A DNA stretch of 64,000 nucleotides from Desulfoferrobacter suflitae (GTDB lineage Bacteria; Desulfobacterota; Syntrophobacteria; Syntrophobacterales; Syntrophobacteraceae), in the NCBI RefSeq assembly GCF_022603395.1, contig NZ_JAIBKA010000005.1, forward strand, positions 1-64,000, read 5' to 3'. The notes below the pieces were generated by a model. That model did no database searches. It was not told the DNA's origin and saw nothing but the letters and a program-made list of their open reading frames with translations. This document shows, one piece after another, positions 52,639-62,343 of the stretch; position 1 is the stretch's first letter, and every line of letters begins with the position of its first letter. The position numbers were made by a program, and so were the translations under genes.

Positions 52639-53118
52639 TTAACTCCGTTGAGCCTCTTGCTCTTTTAGTTCCTTCAGCAACTTTGAAATCTTATTGGCCG
52701 TCACTTCGCTGTGGGTCGTGTCCCCCACCACCACCACCGGAGCCGAAGCACAAGCACCGACGCAGTTGACCGTCTCCAGAGTCAGGAAGAGATCCTCGGT
52801 GGTTTCACCCGGCTTGAGATTGGCTTCCTGTGCAAGACGCTCGATGATTTTGGGTCCGCCTTTGACGTGGCAGGCCGTTCCCGTGCACACATGCATGATG
52901 ACGCGACCGCGCGGAGTGAGACTGAACACCTTGAAAAAGTTGGCCACGCCAAAGACCTGGCTGACCGGCATGCGCAATCGATCGGCTACTCTTTCAATGC
53001 TCTCTTTGGGGAGATAGTTGTAACGATGGTTTATGTCCAACATGATCTGCAGTAGAGAAGCCGGCTTGGGACCCCACTGATCAATGATTGCATCTACGTC
53101 TTGAAGGTTGAAATCCAT
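52639..53118 (-). CDS. nuoE: NADH-quinone oxidoreductase subunit E
   Basis: A 159-residue 24-kDa-type subunit. 2Fe-2S ligands: CTGTACHVKGG and CVGACASAPVV. It is the first gene of the operon; its ATG has GGAGG about 6 nt upstream. It lies next to nuoF (2-bp gap). Confidence 0.94.
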   Translation of the reverse strand: MDFNLQDVDAIIDQWGPKPASLLQIMLDINHRYNYLPKESIERVADRLRMPVSQVFGVANFFKVFSLTPRGRVIMHVCTGTACHVKGGPKIIERLAQEANLKPGETTEDLFLTLETVNCVGACASAPVVVVGDTTHSEVTANKISKLLKELKEQEAQRS

Positions 53119-53191
53119 TTAGTTCCTCCGTCCACCTGACACGCTCGCTACCAGAAGCTGAATTCAATCATCCAGGCCTAACTGGGCGGTG

Positions 53192-53221
53192 ATTGTTCTC
53201 ACAAAGTGATCTGTTCGTCAA
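53192..53221 (-). promoter_or_regulatory. Candidate sigma-70 promoter for the nuo operon
   Basis: On the minus strand TTGACG (53221-53216) and AACAAT (53197-53192) are separated by 18 bp, giving 5/6 and 4/6 matches to -35/-10. It lies 75 bp upstream of nuoE. The spacing and position are plausible but the -10 is weak. Confidence 0.35.
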
Positions 53222-53239
53222 GTGAAAAATAGCTCATAC

Positions 53240-54349
53240 TCACGAAGTAGTTTCCGCGACAGCGCGATTGAGAAAAATGGAAAAAGTCGATCCATGACCC
53301 AATTGACTGCGCACCTCTATCTTGCCTCCATGCGCCCGCATGATTCGCTGGGCGATGGCCAGGCCCAGCCCGGTCCCCTCCATTTTTCGGATGTCTTTCG
53401 CTTTGCTTCGGTAGAATTGCTCGAAGATAAAGGGGATTTCCTTTTCATCGACACCCGGGCCGGTGTCGCTCACATCCACCACCACCCACTCCGGCTGCTC
53501 ACGCGCCGTAATGGTGACAGATCCCCCGGGATGATTGTACTTAATGGCGTTGGAGATGATGTTGCTGAGAACTTCGCGAAAGGTATCGATATCGGCATTG
53601 ACGCGGGGCAGGTCGTGGGGCAATTTTGTGACAATTTGTACGCCCTTCTCCCGGGCGGCCAGTTCCACCCCGGCCATGGCCGCATCCACACACGACGATA
53701 ACTCGACAGGCCTCAACCGGTGCAGGATTTCCCCTGCCTGGATGCGGCTCATGTCCAGCCAGTCGTTGATCAGCTGCAGCAAGCCATCAAGCCGCTCCCG
53801 GGCCCGCTCGAGCATTTCCCGCTGCACCTCGCTGAGCTCCCCTCCAATGTTGCTCAACAACACCTCGATGTACTGAAAAATTGCCGCCAGAGGAGAGCGC
53901 AACTGGTGTGTGACCATGGTGACGAAATTCCGCTCCATGGCCTCCTTTTCTTCCCGCAAAGCCCGCGACTCCTGGTCCAGTCGCTTTTTTTCCAGGCCGC
54001 GACGCACCACAATCAAGAGCTCGTCGGGCGTGAACGGCTTGGGCAGGTAATCGTATGCCCCCTCCTTCATGACCGCCACCGCGCTCTCGATAGTGGCGTA
54101 CCCGGTGATGATGATGACGACGATGTTGGGATCGAAATGCTGAATCCTGCGGGCGACCTCGACACCATCCATTTCCGGCATCTTGAGATCCACCAGCACC
54201 AGGTCGTGAGGCTCGCGCATCAAGGTTTCCAGTCCCGCGCGGCCACTCGAGGCCAAAGTGACTTGAATGCCCTCCCTCTTCAACACTCTCTGACAGGAAA
54301 TTCGCGCAATTTCTTCATCATCAATCACGAGGACCCTGGGTGCATCCAC
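53240..54349 (-). CDS. Hybrid response regulator / sensor histidine kinase
   Basis: A 369-residue protein. Residues 1-125 are a receiver (LVIDDEEIARIS; phospho-acceptor in VLVDLKMPEMDG; KPF region YLPKPFTPDE). Residues 150-369 are a histidine kinase (FVTMVTHQLRSPLAAIFQYI, NAIKYNHPGGSVTITA, VDVSDTGPGVDEKE, GTGLGLAIAQRIM). There is no DNA-binding domain, so it must pass phosphate onward. It precedes nuoE on the same strand and follows a receiver-only gene, so it may control the nuo operon. Confidence 0.88.
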   Translation of the reverse strand: MDAPRVLVIDDEEIARISCQRVLKREGIQVTLASSGRAGLETLMREPHDLVLVDLKMPEMDGVEVARRIQHFDPNIVVIIITGYATIESAVAVMKEGAYDYLPKPFTPDELLIVVRRGLEKKRLDQESRALREEKEAMERNFVTMVTHQLRSPLAAIFQYIEVLLSNIGGELSEVQREMLERARERLDGLLQLINDWLDMSRIQAGEILHRLRPVELSSCVDAAMAGVELAAREKGVQIVTKLPHDLPRVNADIDTFREVLSNIISNAIKYNHPGGSVTITAREQPEWVVVDVSDTGPGVDEKEIPFIFEQFYRSKAKDIRKMEGTGLGLAIAQRIMRAHGGKIEVRSQLGHGSTFSIFLNRAVAETTS

Positions 54350-54416
54350 ATCTACCCTCTAACAACAACATCTGTTTGGCTTTGCGGCGGCCTTTGAAAG
54401 AAAACCACGACCTGGT

Positions 54417-54839
54417 TTACGCTTTTGAGAACCGTTGAATCAGATTGCCCACCTTTTCGAGGAGCTCTTTGGGCTTGAGAGGTTTGTCCATGTACTCGTC
54501 CGGTTGCGGAATGTCCCCCATATCCTCCTCGTCACTGAAGGAAAAGCGCGAACCCGTGTCCGCCCGCACACTGGAAACCATCAGGACGGGAATCCCCTGG
54601 TAGTCCTCGTATTCGGGTGAGGTCCTGAGAGTCCCCATGAGGCTGAAGCCTTCAAAAATGGATTCCATCATGATATCGAGCAGGATGAGGTCGGGTTTCA
54701 CCTCCCGGATCTTTTCCAGGCCCATTTTTCCGTCGCTCGCCACCTGCACCTCATAGCCATCAGCCAACAGGATCATTTTAGTGGTCTTCACGAAATCCGG
54801 ATCATCGTCTACAATAAGGATCTTTCCCTTGGTCGCCAT
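54417..54839 (-). CDS. Single-domain response regulator
   Basis: A 140-residue receiver-only protein starting MATKGKILIVDDDPDFVKTT. The phospho-acceptor aspartate lies in LILLDIMMESIFEG and the lysine in MDKPLKPKELLEKVG. A start 6 nt upstream is also open. It lies 68 bp before the hybrid kinase gene and diverges from the sensor kinase at 54987. Confidence 0.88.
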   Translation of the reverse strand: MATKGKILIVDDDPDFVKTTKMILLADGYEVQVASDGKMGLEKIREVKPDLILLDIMMESIFEGFSLMGTLRTSPEYEDYQGIPVLMVSSVRADTGSRFSFSDEEDMGDIPQPDEYMDKPLKPKELLEKVGNLIQRFSKA

Positions 54840-54986
54840 GCACACACCTCCCGGGCATATGAGGAGAAAAAGTTCACAAACCTATAGCGGTTCCCCCAAA
54901 ACATGGTGGAAAGTAGCGGAATCGCGCTTGCCTGTCAACACGAAATCTAGTACCATAGTTCACAAAGTGCCGTTAACATTTTGAAG

Positions 54987-56636
54987 ATGCTTAACAATTT
55001 TCTGGCGAGGAAGCCCATGTGGTTCAAAGAGCTCACCTGGTACAAACGCATCGGCACCAAAATGAGCGTGTTGACCAGCCTGCTGGTCATTATCTTTATC
55101 AGCGCCTACACCTACTTTTCCATCAAGAGCCAGCGCGAATACCTCACGGAAGAAGTCATCCGCAGCGTCAACCTGCTGAGTGATACCATCAAGTTGAGCG
55201 CTCGCAAGGATATGCTGCTCTATTCGCCGAGCCGCTTGCACCAGTTGGTGGATACCTTCGGCACTCAGCCGGCTCTGGAAAAAGTACGTATATTCAATTA
55301 CGTGGGTGAAATCATCTACTCTTCCGACAAGTCCGAAATGGGAATGCTGGTGGATAAACGAGCCGAACAATGCTATGCCTGCCACTCCGCCGAAAAGCCT
55401 CTCGAAAAGCTTGGCACACCGGAGCGCACACGCATCTTCAATTCCGGCAGCTATCGTGTTCTGGGCATGATCAACCCTGTCTACAATGAGCCGGATTGCT
55501 ACAATGCCAGTTGTCACGTTCATCCCCCGGATCAGAAGGTGCTGGGTGTGCTCGACATCGACGTCTCGCTGAAACCCATGGACGAACAGATTCGCTCGGC
55601 GGAAGCGAAACTGCTGGCCACCGGAATCAGCAGTGTGATCGCTTTGGCCATTCTGATCAAGATCCTCATGAACCACTTCCTCCACCAGCCCCTGCGTAAA
55701 ATCATAACCGGTACACATCGGGTGGCCCAAGGGGACCTGGATTTCCAGATTCCCATTCGCTCGAAGGATGAAATCGGGATTTTTGCCGCCTCCTTTAACC
55801 AGATGACACAGGACCTGAAGCGCGCCAAGATTTCACTCACGGAATGGGGCAATCGACTCGAACAGATGGTCGCCGAAAGAACGCGCGACCTCGAGAATGC
55901 TCAGCAGCAGTTGATAAGGAGTGAAAAACTCGCTTCCCTCGGCAAGCTTTCGGCCGGGGTGGCCCACGAGATCAACAATCCGCTCACCGGAATTCTGACC
56001 TTCAGCCAGCTCCTCATGGACCAGTTCCCCCCCGAAAGCCAGGAACACCAGGACCTCAAGGTGATCGTCCAGGAGACCATCAGGTGCCGCGGCATCGTCC
56101 GCGGTTTATTGGAGTTTGCTCGCCAGAGCGCGCCGGAAAAACGGACGGTCAACATCGAGGAACTGCTGGATGAAGTCCTTTACATGGTTGAAAATCAGGA
56201 ATCCTTTCAGAACATCAAGCTCGAACAGGACATCGATGCCAACATTCCCCAGCTGATGGCAGACAAAGATCAACTCAAACAGGTCCTTTTCAATATCCTG
56301 ATGAATGCTTCCGAAGCCATGTCAGGGGCGGGCACCCTGCAGATCAGCGCGGAATGGCGGCCGGACCGATCCCAGGTGGTCCTGCACTTCCGCGATAGCG
56401 GGCCAGGCATTGACCCGGAGCATCTGAACAAGCTCTTTGACCCATTTTTCACCACCAAGGAGATGGGAACCGGTTTGGGACTCGCCATTTCTTACGGGAT
56501 CATCAAGGCGCATCGGGGGAATATTGAGATAGAAAGCACGCTTGGCCAGGGGACTCATGTCATTGTCACCCTGCCCGCCGAAGCGCCTGTGCAGGCAGAA
56601 AACCGCAACGCCGGAGCGCGATTCGGAGCGCCCTAA
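54987..56636 (+). CDS. Membrane sensor histidine kinase with CxxCH motifs
   Basis: A 549-residue kinase (ATG 54987; a TTG 6 nt earlier is possible). It has a first membrane helix (residues about 27-45), an extracytoplasmic sensor region (46-200) with C129-Y-A-C132-H133 and C171-x4-C176-H177, a second helix (212-228), HAMP (235-285), and a HisKA/HATPase pair (H327 in GVAHEINNP; GTGLGLAISYG). The CxxCH is a c-type heme attachment motif; the second is CxxxxCH. It likely senses redox state or gas through heme. Adjacent receiver genes and nuo suggest control of respiration. Confidence 0.85.
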   Translation: MLNNFLARKPMWFKELTWYKRIGTKMSVLTSLLVIIFISAYTYFSIKSQREYLTEEVIRSVNLLSDTIKLSARKDMLLYSPSRLHQLVDTFGTQPALEKVRIFNYVGEIIYSSDKSEMGMLVDKRAEQCYACHSAEKPLEKLGTPERTRIFNSGSYRVLGMINPVYNEPDCYNASCHVHPPDQKVLGVLDIDVSLKPMDEQIRSAEAKLLATGISSVIALAILIKILMNHFLHQPLRKIITGTHRVAQGDLDFQIPIRSKDEIGIFAASFNQMTQDLKRAKISLTEWGNRLEQMVAERTRDLENAQQQLIRSEKLASLGKLSAGVAHEINNPLTGILTFSQLLMDQFPPESQEHQDLKVIVQETIRCRGIVRGLLEFARQSAPEKRTVNIEELLDEVLYMVENQESFQNIKLEQDIDANIPQLMADKDQLKQVLFNILMNASEAMSGAGTLQISAEWRPDRSQVVLHFRDSGPGIDPEHLNKLFDPFFTTKEMGTGLGLAISYGIIKAHRGNIEIESTLGQGTHVIVTLPAEAPVQAENRNAGARFGAP

Positions 56637-57238
56637 AAGACGTAGAAAAAATCTTCCTCCAGATTCACCTGCAATCGTTTCATCATAAGCATGACGTCAC
56701 GTGTTCTGCTGCTGTTGAGGGACATAAAACCATCTTCGAGATTGCATTTGGCTTCAAATCCCAGCTGCCGAAACGCTTTCACCGCAAGCTGGTTTTCCGT
56801 CAGTATTTCGGCTCGCAGAAAATAGAGCCCCAGCTTATTGCCGATTTCGATCAGTTCCTTGATCATCGCGGAGCCCAGTCCCAATCGCCGATATCCCTTG
56901 CCCACAAATATGCGCACGTCGGCGATGTGCCGATAGACCCCCTGCATGAGATGCAGGCTCGATACCCCGACGACGGACTCCTGCGACTCATCCCAACTCA
57001 CCAGCGGCATAACTCGGCGGTAATCCAGATTTGCAACCCAGCGCGCCACCGTATCGGGGTGTTTGACATCATCGCGCAGGGTTTCCACCTCACTGTCCGG
57101 AACCTGCGAAAAGAAAGCTTTGAGAGCCTCCCCGTCGGACTTCTGAAGCAGCTTGAAGACGACCATATCGCCATTGATCAGGACTGATCGTTTGGGGGGA
57201 AAGTCCAGCTCTTGAAGACTGTTTTTCATATAAAACAC
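56633..57238 (-). CDS. GNAT-family N-acetyltransferase
   Basis: A 201-residue GNAT protein with the acetyl-CoA binding region VGKGYRRLGLGSAMIKELIEIG and AVKAFRQLGFEAKCNLEDGF. A short N-terminal extension precedes it. The substrate is not indicated. Its end overlaps the end of the sensor-kinase gene by 4 bp (convergent genes). Confidence 0.8.
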   Translation of the reverse strand: MFYMKNSLQELDFPPKRSVLINGDMVVFKLLQKSDGEALKAFFSQVPDSEVETLRDDVKHPDTVARWVANLDYRRVMPLVSWDESQESVVGVSSLHLMQGVYRHIADVRIFVGKGYRRLGLGSAMIKELIEIGNKLGLYFLRAEILTENQLAVKAFRQLGFEAKCNLEDGFMSLNSSRTRDVMLMMKRLQVNLEEDFFYVF

Positions 57239-57506
57239 ACCAATTCCGCTTCGCAGTTTACATTAGAGGCGCTGCTGCAAATTTCCACCTCGATCTGCAA
57301 TGCCCTCCTCATCGTCCTTTTGCAGCTCGCCGGAGAAAAGGAATCCGCTTTGTCCCATGAACTGATCTGATTGTTTATCGAATACAATAAGTTAAGCAAC
57401 CGCCCCGGACTGTGGATTGCATTCTACTGAGAACTTGAGCTAAAAACAAGCTATTTACTTAACAGAATCCATTGGAATCGCAACAACCCTTTGGGGAGGA
57501 GTGGGC

Positions 57507-58325
57507 ATGTTCGAACGGCTTCGAATCGGTTTTGTGGGTGGCGGAAATATGGGAGAGGCATTGATCAAGGGGATCATATCCGCCTCACTGGTCGCCAGGG
57601 ATCGGCTTCATGTTTACGATATCAGCAGCAGCCGAACGGGATATTTAAAGGAAAACTATCAGATCAATGTGCACAGGTCACTCGCCCGCCTGGCTGAAAT
57701 GAGTCAGGTGCTTGTGCTTGCGGTGAAGCCGCAAAACATGAGCGAAGTTCTCGATGAGCTCAGTGCGGAGCTTGCTCACATGCCGCTGGTGATTTCCATT
57801 GCCGCCGGCGTCACTCTAGCCTCTCTTTCCAAACGATTGCCCGAGGAACTGCCCCTCATTCGAGTCATGCCCAACACGCCGGCTCTGGTGATGGAAGGAG
57901 CCTCGGCTCTGGCACGCGGCAGTCATGTGACCGACACACAGATGCACTTGGCCGTCTCGCTCTTTCAAGCGGTTGGCAGGGCCATCGAGGTAGAAGAAAA
58001 ATGGATGGACACTGTCACCGGTTTGAGCGGCAGCGGACCCGCCTATGTCTTGCTGGTGCTGGAAGCTCTGATCGACGGCGGCGTCCTTATGGGACTGCCG
58101 CGGCAAATATCCAGGGAGTTGGCGGTGCAAACGGTTTTGGGAACTGCAAAGATGGTCCAGGAAACCGGAAAGCATCCGGCTGAGCTGAAAGATATGATCA
58201 CTTCACCGGGCGGCACCACAATTCATGGGCTGCAGGTCATGGAACAGGAAGCCGTTCGGGGCGCTCTCATCGGGGCGGTTAAGGCGGCATCGGAGCGCTC
58301 CGGAGAGCTGGGCAAAGACAGTTGA
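57507..58325 (+). CDS. proC: Pyrroline-5-carboxylate reductase
   Basis: A 272-residue protein; ATG 57507 is chosen because GGAGG lies 7 nt before. The NAD(P) Rossmann start is RIGFVGGGNMGEALIKGII. The proline-cycle signature is VTGLSGSGPAYVLLVLEALIDGGV and MITSPGGTTIHGLQVMEQ. It makes proline from pyrroline-5-carboxylate. Confidence 0.94.
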   Translation: MFERLRIGFVGGGNMGEALIKGIISASLVARDRLHVYDISSSRTGYLKENYQINVHRSLARLAEMSQVLVLAVKPQNMSEVLDELSAELAHMPLVISIAAGVTLASLSKRLPEELPLIRVMPNTPALVMEGASALARGSHVTDTQMHLAVSLFQAVGRAIEVEEKWMDTVTGLSGSGPAYVLLVLEALIDGGVLMGLPRQISRELAVQTVLGTAKMVQETGKHPAELKDMITSPGGTTIHGLQVMEQEAVRGALIGAVKAASERSGELGKDS

Positions 58326-58509
58326 GCCGCTCCCCATAACATGGCTGCGGCGGTGTTTGCGCACGCCGGAGATTGCGGCGAGCACTTGACGGCTTCCGCC
58401 TCACCTCGGCCCTCAAGGAGAGAGGGAAGCCGATCCATTGGAATCGTTCACGCCGGGTAATGCTCGCCTGTGTAGATTGCCTTGACCAGGCGAGCCTTGC
58501 ACAGGAGTT

Positions 58510-59226
58510 TCACCGGTCAACGCGGATCACGTCGCCTTTGGGTGCCCAGGTCATCGAATCCCCGGGCGAATAGACCTTGAAGGATTCCACAACGTCTCCC
58601 ACAGCCGCCCGGTTGAAGCCGCGGATCTTTATTCCCACCTGCTGACCCGCTTTTGCCCTGGTGACGGATTTTCTTTCAATCTGCAGCGATTCAATTTTCC
58701 CCGTGTAAATGGGACCCATGGCGGAAATGACCCGAAAGGTCCTGCCTACCTCGAGCGTCCCTTCCAGGATCTCGCAGCCGAGGATACTGTCCTTGGGGCT
58801 GCTCTTGAATAAAGCGATCACTTTGGCCGTGCCGAGGATCTCCTCTCTGGGCACAACCGGGAGCAAGCTGCGGGCGATGCTTTTCAAGTCCTCCACCAGG
58901 TGGTATATGACCTTGTAAAGACGGACCTCCAGACCGTTTTCCTTGATAAACAGCTCGAGCTTCGGCATCAAATCGACTTCGAAGCCCACCACCAGTCTGC
59001 TGCCGGTCATGGCCATGAGAAGATCCGATTTGGAGATGGGCCCCACTGCGCTGTGGATCACCTGGAGCCGGACACCGTCCACCTTGACGGCATCGATGGC
59101 GGCAATCACAGCATCGATCACTCCTGCCGCATCACACTTGACCACCAACTCCAGCCTTCTGCGATCATCACCGGATGCTCGTGCGGCCTGCGGGATAGAA
59201 TCCTTCGCGTGTTTCTTAGCGTGCAT
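58510..59226 (-). CDS. Stand-alone IF-2 C-terminal-half protein
   Basis: A 238-residue protein that matches the C-terminal half of translation initiation factor IF-2 (domains III and IV). Parallels: LELVVKCDAAGVIDAVIAAI, QVIHSAVGPISKSDLLMAM, VGFEVDLMP, EILGTAKVIALFKSS, GCEILEGTLEVGRTFRVI, KAGQQVGIKIRGFN. The GTPase G-domain is absent. Ordinary IF-2 C-terminal regions bind the 30S subunit and initiator tRNA. The role without a G domain is unknown; this may be a regulator of translation or ribosome maturation. Confidence 0.72.
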   Translation of the reverse strand: MHAKKHAKDSIPQAARASGDDRRRLELVVKCDAAGVIDAVIAAIDAVKVDGVRLQVIHSAVGPISKSDLLMAMTGSRLVVGFEVDLMPKLELFIKENGLEVRLYKVIYHLVEDLKSIARSLLPVVPREEILGTAKVIALFKSSPKDSILGCEILEGTLEVGRTFRVISAMGPIYTGKIESLQIERKSVTRAKAGQQVGIKIRGFNRAAVGDVVESFKVYSPGDSMTWAPKGDVIRVDR

Positions 59227-59341
59227 TTCGCCTCCTGCGCCTTGACGGCGTTGGTCCCATAGCCCATTTATCTACTATAATAAGCAGGAAAGCTTCGTAT
59301 ACCAGGCATTCGAGCACATCATTTCGATCTTGGGAAGTTGC

Positions 59342-59668
59342 TCAGCCCATCAGTTTCCCGGCAACCCAGTAAAGTGACATGCCCACCACCACGGTGCCGC
59401 CCAGAGACTTCGTCTTCAAAGAGAACAAGAGCGTGGGTACGGCAACCAGGCTCTTGATCTGAAAAAGCTCCAGTTGACGTGGATCATTTGCGGTGAACAA
59501 ATCCGGGAAAATGAGTGCGCTGAGGATGGCCGCCGGAATCAAATCCAGCCATTCGATCAACCACATGGGCAGGCGCCGCTGCGCGAGAAAAAACAAAGGA
59601 AACCAGCGCGGGACATAAGTCACAACTCCCATGCTGAGGACGACCAGTAAGTAACTCGTTTCAGACAT
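59342..59668 (-). CDS. azlD: AzlD-type branched-chain amino acid exporter subunit
   Basis: A 108-residue four-helix membrane protein (PRWFPLFFLAQRRLPMWLIEWL). The ATG at 59668 overlaps the end of azlC by 8 bp (ATGTCTGA). AzlCD pairs export branched-chain amino acids in some bacteria. Confidence 0.85.
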   Translation of the reverse strand: MSETSYLLVVLSMGVVTYVPRWFPLFFLAQRRLPMWLIEWLDLIPAAILSALIFPDLFTANDPRQLELFQIKSLVAVPTLLFSLKTKSLGGTVVVGMSLYWVAGKLMG

Positions 59669-60383
59669 GGATGCCCTTTTTCTTCTGAGCATATTTTTTC
59701 AGTGCAAAACCTGCCGTTGCCGCAAGCAGCGATGCCAGGACCACATACGAGTTTCCGGGAATCAAAAGAGCCAGGGCAACCGCCAGGACTCCTGCCAGCA
59801 GCGCGGTCATCACGTAAATGCGCCCGCGCAGTTGAAACACCAGCAGGGCGATGAACATGGCGCTCAGGGCGTAGTCAATCCCGAAGCTCCCGGCAGGGAT
59901 GAATTCTCCGCCCATCCCGCCGATCACAGTGCTTGCCACCCATGCAGCATTGGCCCACTGGTTTACGGCCAGAGCGCGATACTTACCCCACTCGTTGGCT
60001 CTGAAGCGAGTCATGTTCACCGCAAAACTCTCATCGGTAATGCCGTAGGCAAATGCCGACAAGAATTTCCAACCGGCCTGCTGCAGATACACCACCAGCG
60101 AGGAGCTCATGAGAAAGTGCCGCAGGTTGATGACAAAGGTCGTCATGGCGATGGACATGACCTCGGCACCGGAGCTCAGCATGGAAACCGCGATAAACTG
60201 CGAACTGCCGGCAAATACAAGGAGCGACATCATGCCGATTTGAAACGGGTTCAATCCCGCTTTCTGCCCCAGCACCCCAAACGCCAGACCGATGGGGAAA
60301 TAGCCCATGCAGATGGGCCAGGAAGTTCTCAACCCCTCCAGGAGAATAAACCTGATTCGCGTGTTCACCCTGACACACTCCAT
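59661..60383 (-). CDS. azlC: AzlC-type permease
   Basis: About 240 residues from a preferred start MECVRVNTRIR at 60383. Motifs: PICMGYFPIGLAFGVLGQKAG and FAGSSQFIAVSMLSSGAEVMSIAMT, INLRHFLMSSSL. It is followed by azlD with an 8-bp overlap. Confidence 0.86.
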   Translation of the reverse strand: MECVRVNTRIRFILLEGLRTSWPICMGYFPIGLAFGVLGQKAGLNPFQIGMMSLLVFAGSSQFIAVSMLSSGAEVMSIAMTTFVINLRHFLMSSSLVVYLQQAGWKFLSAFAYGITDESFAVNMTRFRANEWGKYRALAVNQWANAAWVASTVIGGMGGEFIPAGSFGIDYALSAMFIALLVFQLRGRIYVMTALLAGVLAVALALLIPGNSYVVLASLLAATAGFALKKYAQKKKGIHV

Positions 60384-60714
60384 TAAACCCAAGAACTCAC
60401 ATTTCGACCCTGTTACGACAGCGAGGCAGCGATCCCCGCTGTGCAACAAGCCTTCCGAGCGATTTTTCGGAGAGTGATCCCCTTCCCTCGAAGCCGTTTC
60501 GCACCACCCGTCGTACACATGCACTTTACTGCAATGAACCACCAGGTCAATAGTCACAAGTGCCTGTTTTTCGGAGGAGCTTATGGGGCAGAGGGCATGG
60601 AGCTCGGAACTTAGGGTTTTCGGCAGTTGATAACCAGAAACCTGCGGCCAGTTTGTTGATTATGCAGCCCAACTTGAACTTTGTGGGATGGGGCAGGCCG
60701 ATTAAATCGGTATT

Positions 60715-62328
60715 CTATTTGGGGAGCGCCTTGGACAAGAAATGGGTGACTATTGGAGCTTCTGTGCCCGTATGAAAGCTGTACAGTTTTTTTTCCAGCT
60801 CGCGGTCGGCCACCGTGACTCGTTGGTGCTGGCGCAGATGCTCCAGCCAGGATGACACGGTAAAAGATTCCACGTAACGCTCCGGTCTGGAAGCGTCAAC
60901 ATATAAACCCCAGCTAAGGGCCCCATCTCTCATGCGAGCATTTCGCCTTGCGCGCATGAGGGACACAAATTGTTCCGATTTTCCCGTATCGATGAGATAT
61001 TCCACCATGATCACCACCGGACCTTCCTCAGGACGCGGCTCGACGGCAAGCGACGGGCTCGGCCAGTGCATCGATGGGCTGAGATCCGGGCTGTCTCCGG
61101 CAAGGCTGTAAGCAGCGCTCAGAGCCCAGGCGAGCACGAGACTGCCCGCCGCGGTGAGCAACGTCCGGGGGAGGCCAAGGAGCACCGCGACAGCCCCCCA
61201 CAGAGTGGCCCCACCAGCCATGCCTCCGAAAATGACCAGCATATAGACCGAGAGCGCCCTGCCGCGCACCCAGGAGGGAACGACCGCCTGGACGCCACTG
61301 TTGAAACTCGAAATGAGCGCCAGCCAGGCGGCCCCGCCCACTGCCAGAGCGACACAGACGGCGGGGCAATTTCGCACCAGAGCCAATGTGGTCAAAGTCC
61401 CGGCGAAGCCTATGGTGCCCACCATTACCAGCAAATCAACGGATATCCTGCGGCGGATCGGCTGCAGAAGAACTGCTCCAACTACCGCCCCCAGCCCGAA
61501 GAAACCAAGCAGCAAACCGTAGCCGGTCGAGTCAAGTGCCAGAATGTCTTTGGCCACCAGGGGGAGAAGCGCCATGGCGGCACTGGCTGAAACGATAAAC
61601 GCTGCGGTCCGAATTAGAACTGCCTGCAACGCCGGTGCATGGCGAACATAGCGCAGCCCGGTGCGCGCGGCGCTGATGACCCTCTCGGCAGGCAGCGCGC
61701 TTTCCCGGGGCTTTTGTCGCCAGAGAAACAAAACGGTCAAAACTCCCAGAAAAGAGAAGGCGTTGATGAAAAATGCCACACCTGCGCCGAAGAGTCCCAA
61801 TACCAGCCCTCCAAGCGCGGGTCCGACCGACCGGGCAACATTGAATCCCGCACTGTTCAAAGCCACTGCAGCGGGAATTTCCCGCATCTCCACCAGTTCG
61901 GGAACAATGGCCTGCCATGCGGGTGCGTTCATGGCTGCACCGATTCCCAGCATGAGGGTAAAAGAGAGTAACAGCCAGGGAGTGATGGCATCTGCCACGG
62001 TCAACCAGCCGAGAGCGGCCGCCGCTAAGATCATCCAGGACTGGGTCAGCAGCAGCAGGCGCCGCCGGTCCAGAACATCGGCCAACGCCCCCGCCGGCAG
62101 AGCCAGGACAAATAACGGCAAGGTGGTCGCCGTCTGGACCAGCGAAACCATCAGAGGCGAAGGCGCAAGAGAAGTCATCAACCAGGCGGAGGCGGTGTTT
62201 TGCATCCATGTGCCGATGTGGGATACCAGCGTGGCTATCCACAGGGCTCGATACACCGGGCGCCGCAGAGGACTCCAGGATGTCGGTCTTTTCAGCGGGA
62301 CGGAATCGCCGGCGCCATTAGTTTGCAT
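60715..62328 (-). CDS. MFS exporter with C-terminal ABM-like domain
   Basis: A 537-residue transporter of the EntS-like MFS_3 type, with about 12 helices. Motifs: ALWIATLVSHIGTWMQNTAS and ALPAGALADVLDRRRLLL. The last 110 residues lie outside the membrane and contain PVVIMVEYLIDTGKSEQFVSLM and ALSWGLYVDASRPERYVESF, an antibiotic-monooxygenase-like ferredoxin fold. The substrate is unknown. The fused domain is common in this transporter subgroup. Confidence 0.82.
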   Translation of the reverse strand: MQTNGAGDSVPLKRPTSWSPLRRPVYRALWIATLVSHIGTWMQNTASAWLMTSLAPSPLMVSLVQTATTLPLFVLALPAGALADVLDRRRLLLLTQSWMILAAAALGWLTVADAITPWLLLSFTLMLGIGAAMNAPAWQAIVPELVEMREIPAAVALNSAGFNVARSVGPALGGLVLGLFGAGVAFFINAFSFLGVLTVLFLWRQKPRESALPAERVISAARTGLRYVRHAPALQAVLIRTAAFIVSASAAMALLPLVAKDILALDSTGYGLLLGFFGLGAVVGAVLLQPIRRRISVDLLVMVGTIGFAGTLTTLALVRNCPAVCVALAVGGAAWLALISSFNSGVQAVVPSWVRGRALSVYMLVIFGGMAGGATLWGAVAVLLGLPRTLLTAAGSLVLAWALSAAYSLAGDSPDLSPSMHWPSPSLAVEPRPEEGPVVIMVEYLIDTGKSEQFVSLMRARRNARMRDGALSWGLYVDASRPERYVESFTVSSWLEHLRQHQRVTVADRELEKKLYSFHTGTEAPIVTHFLSKALPK

Positions 62329-62343
62329 TGGCGTTCCCGGTCG

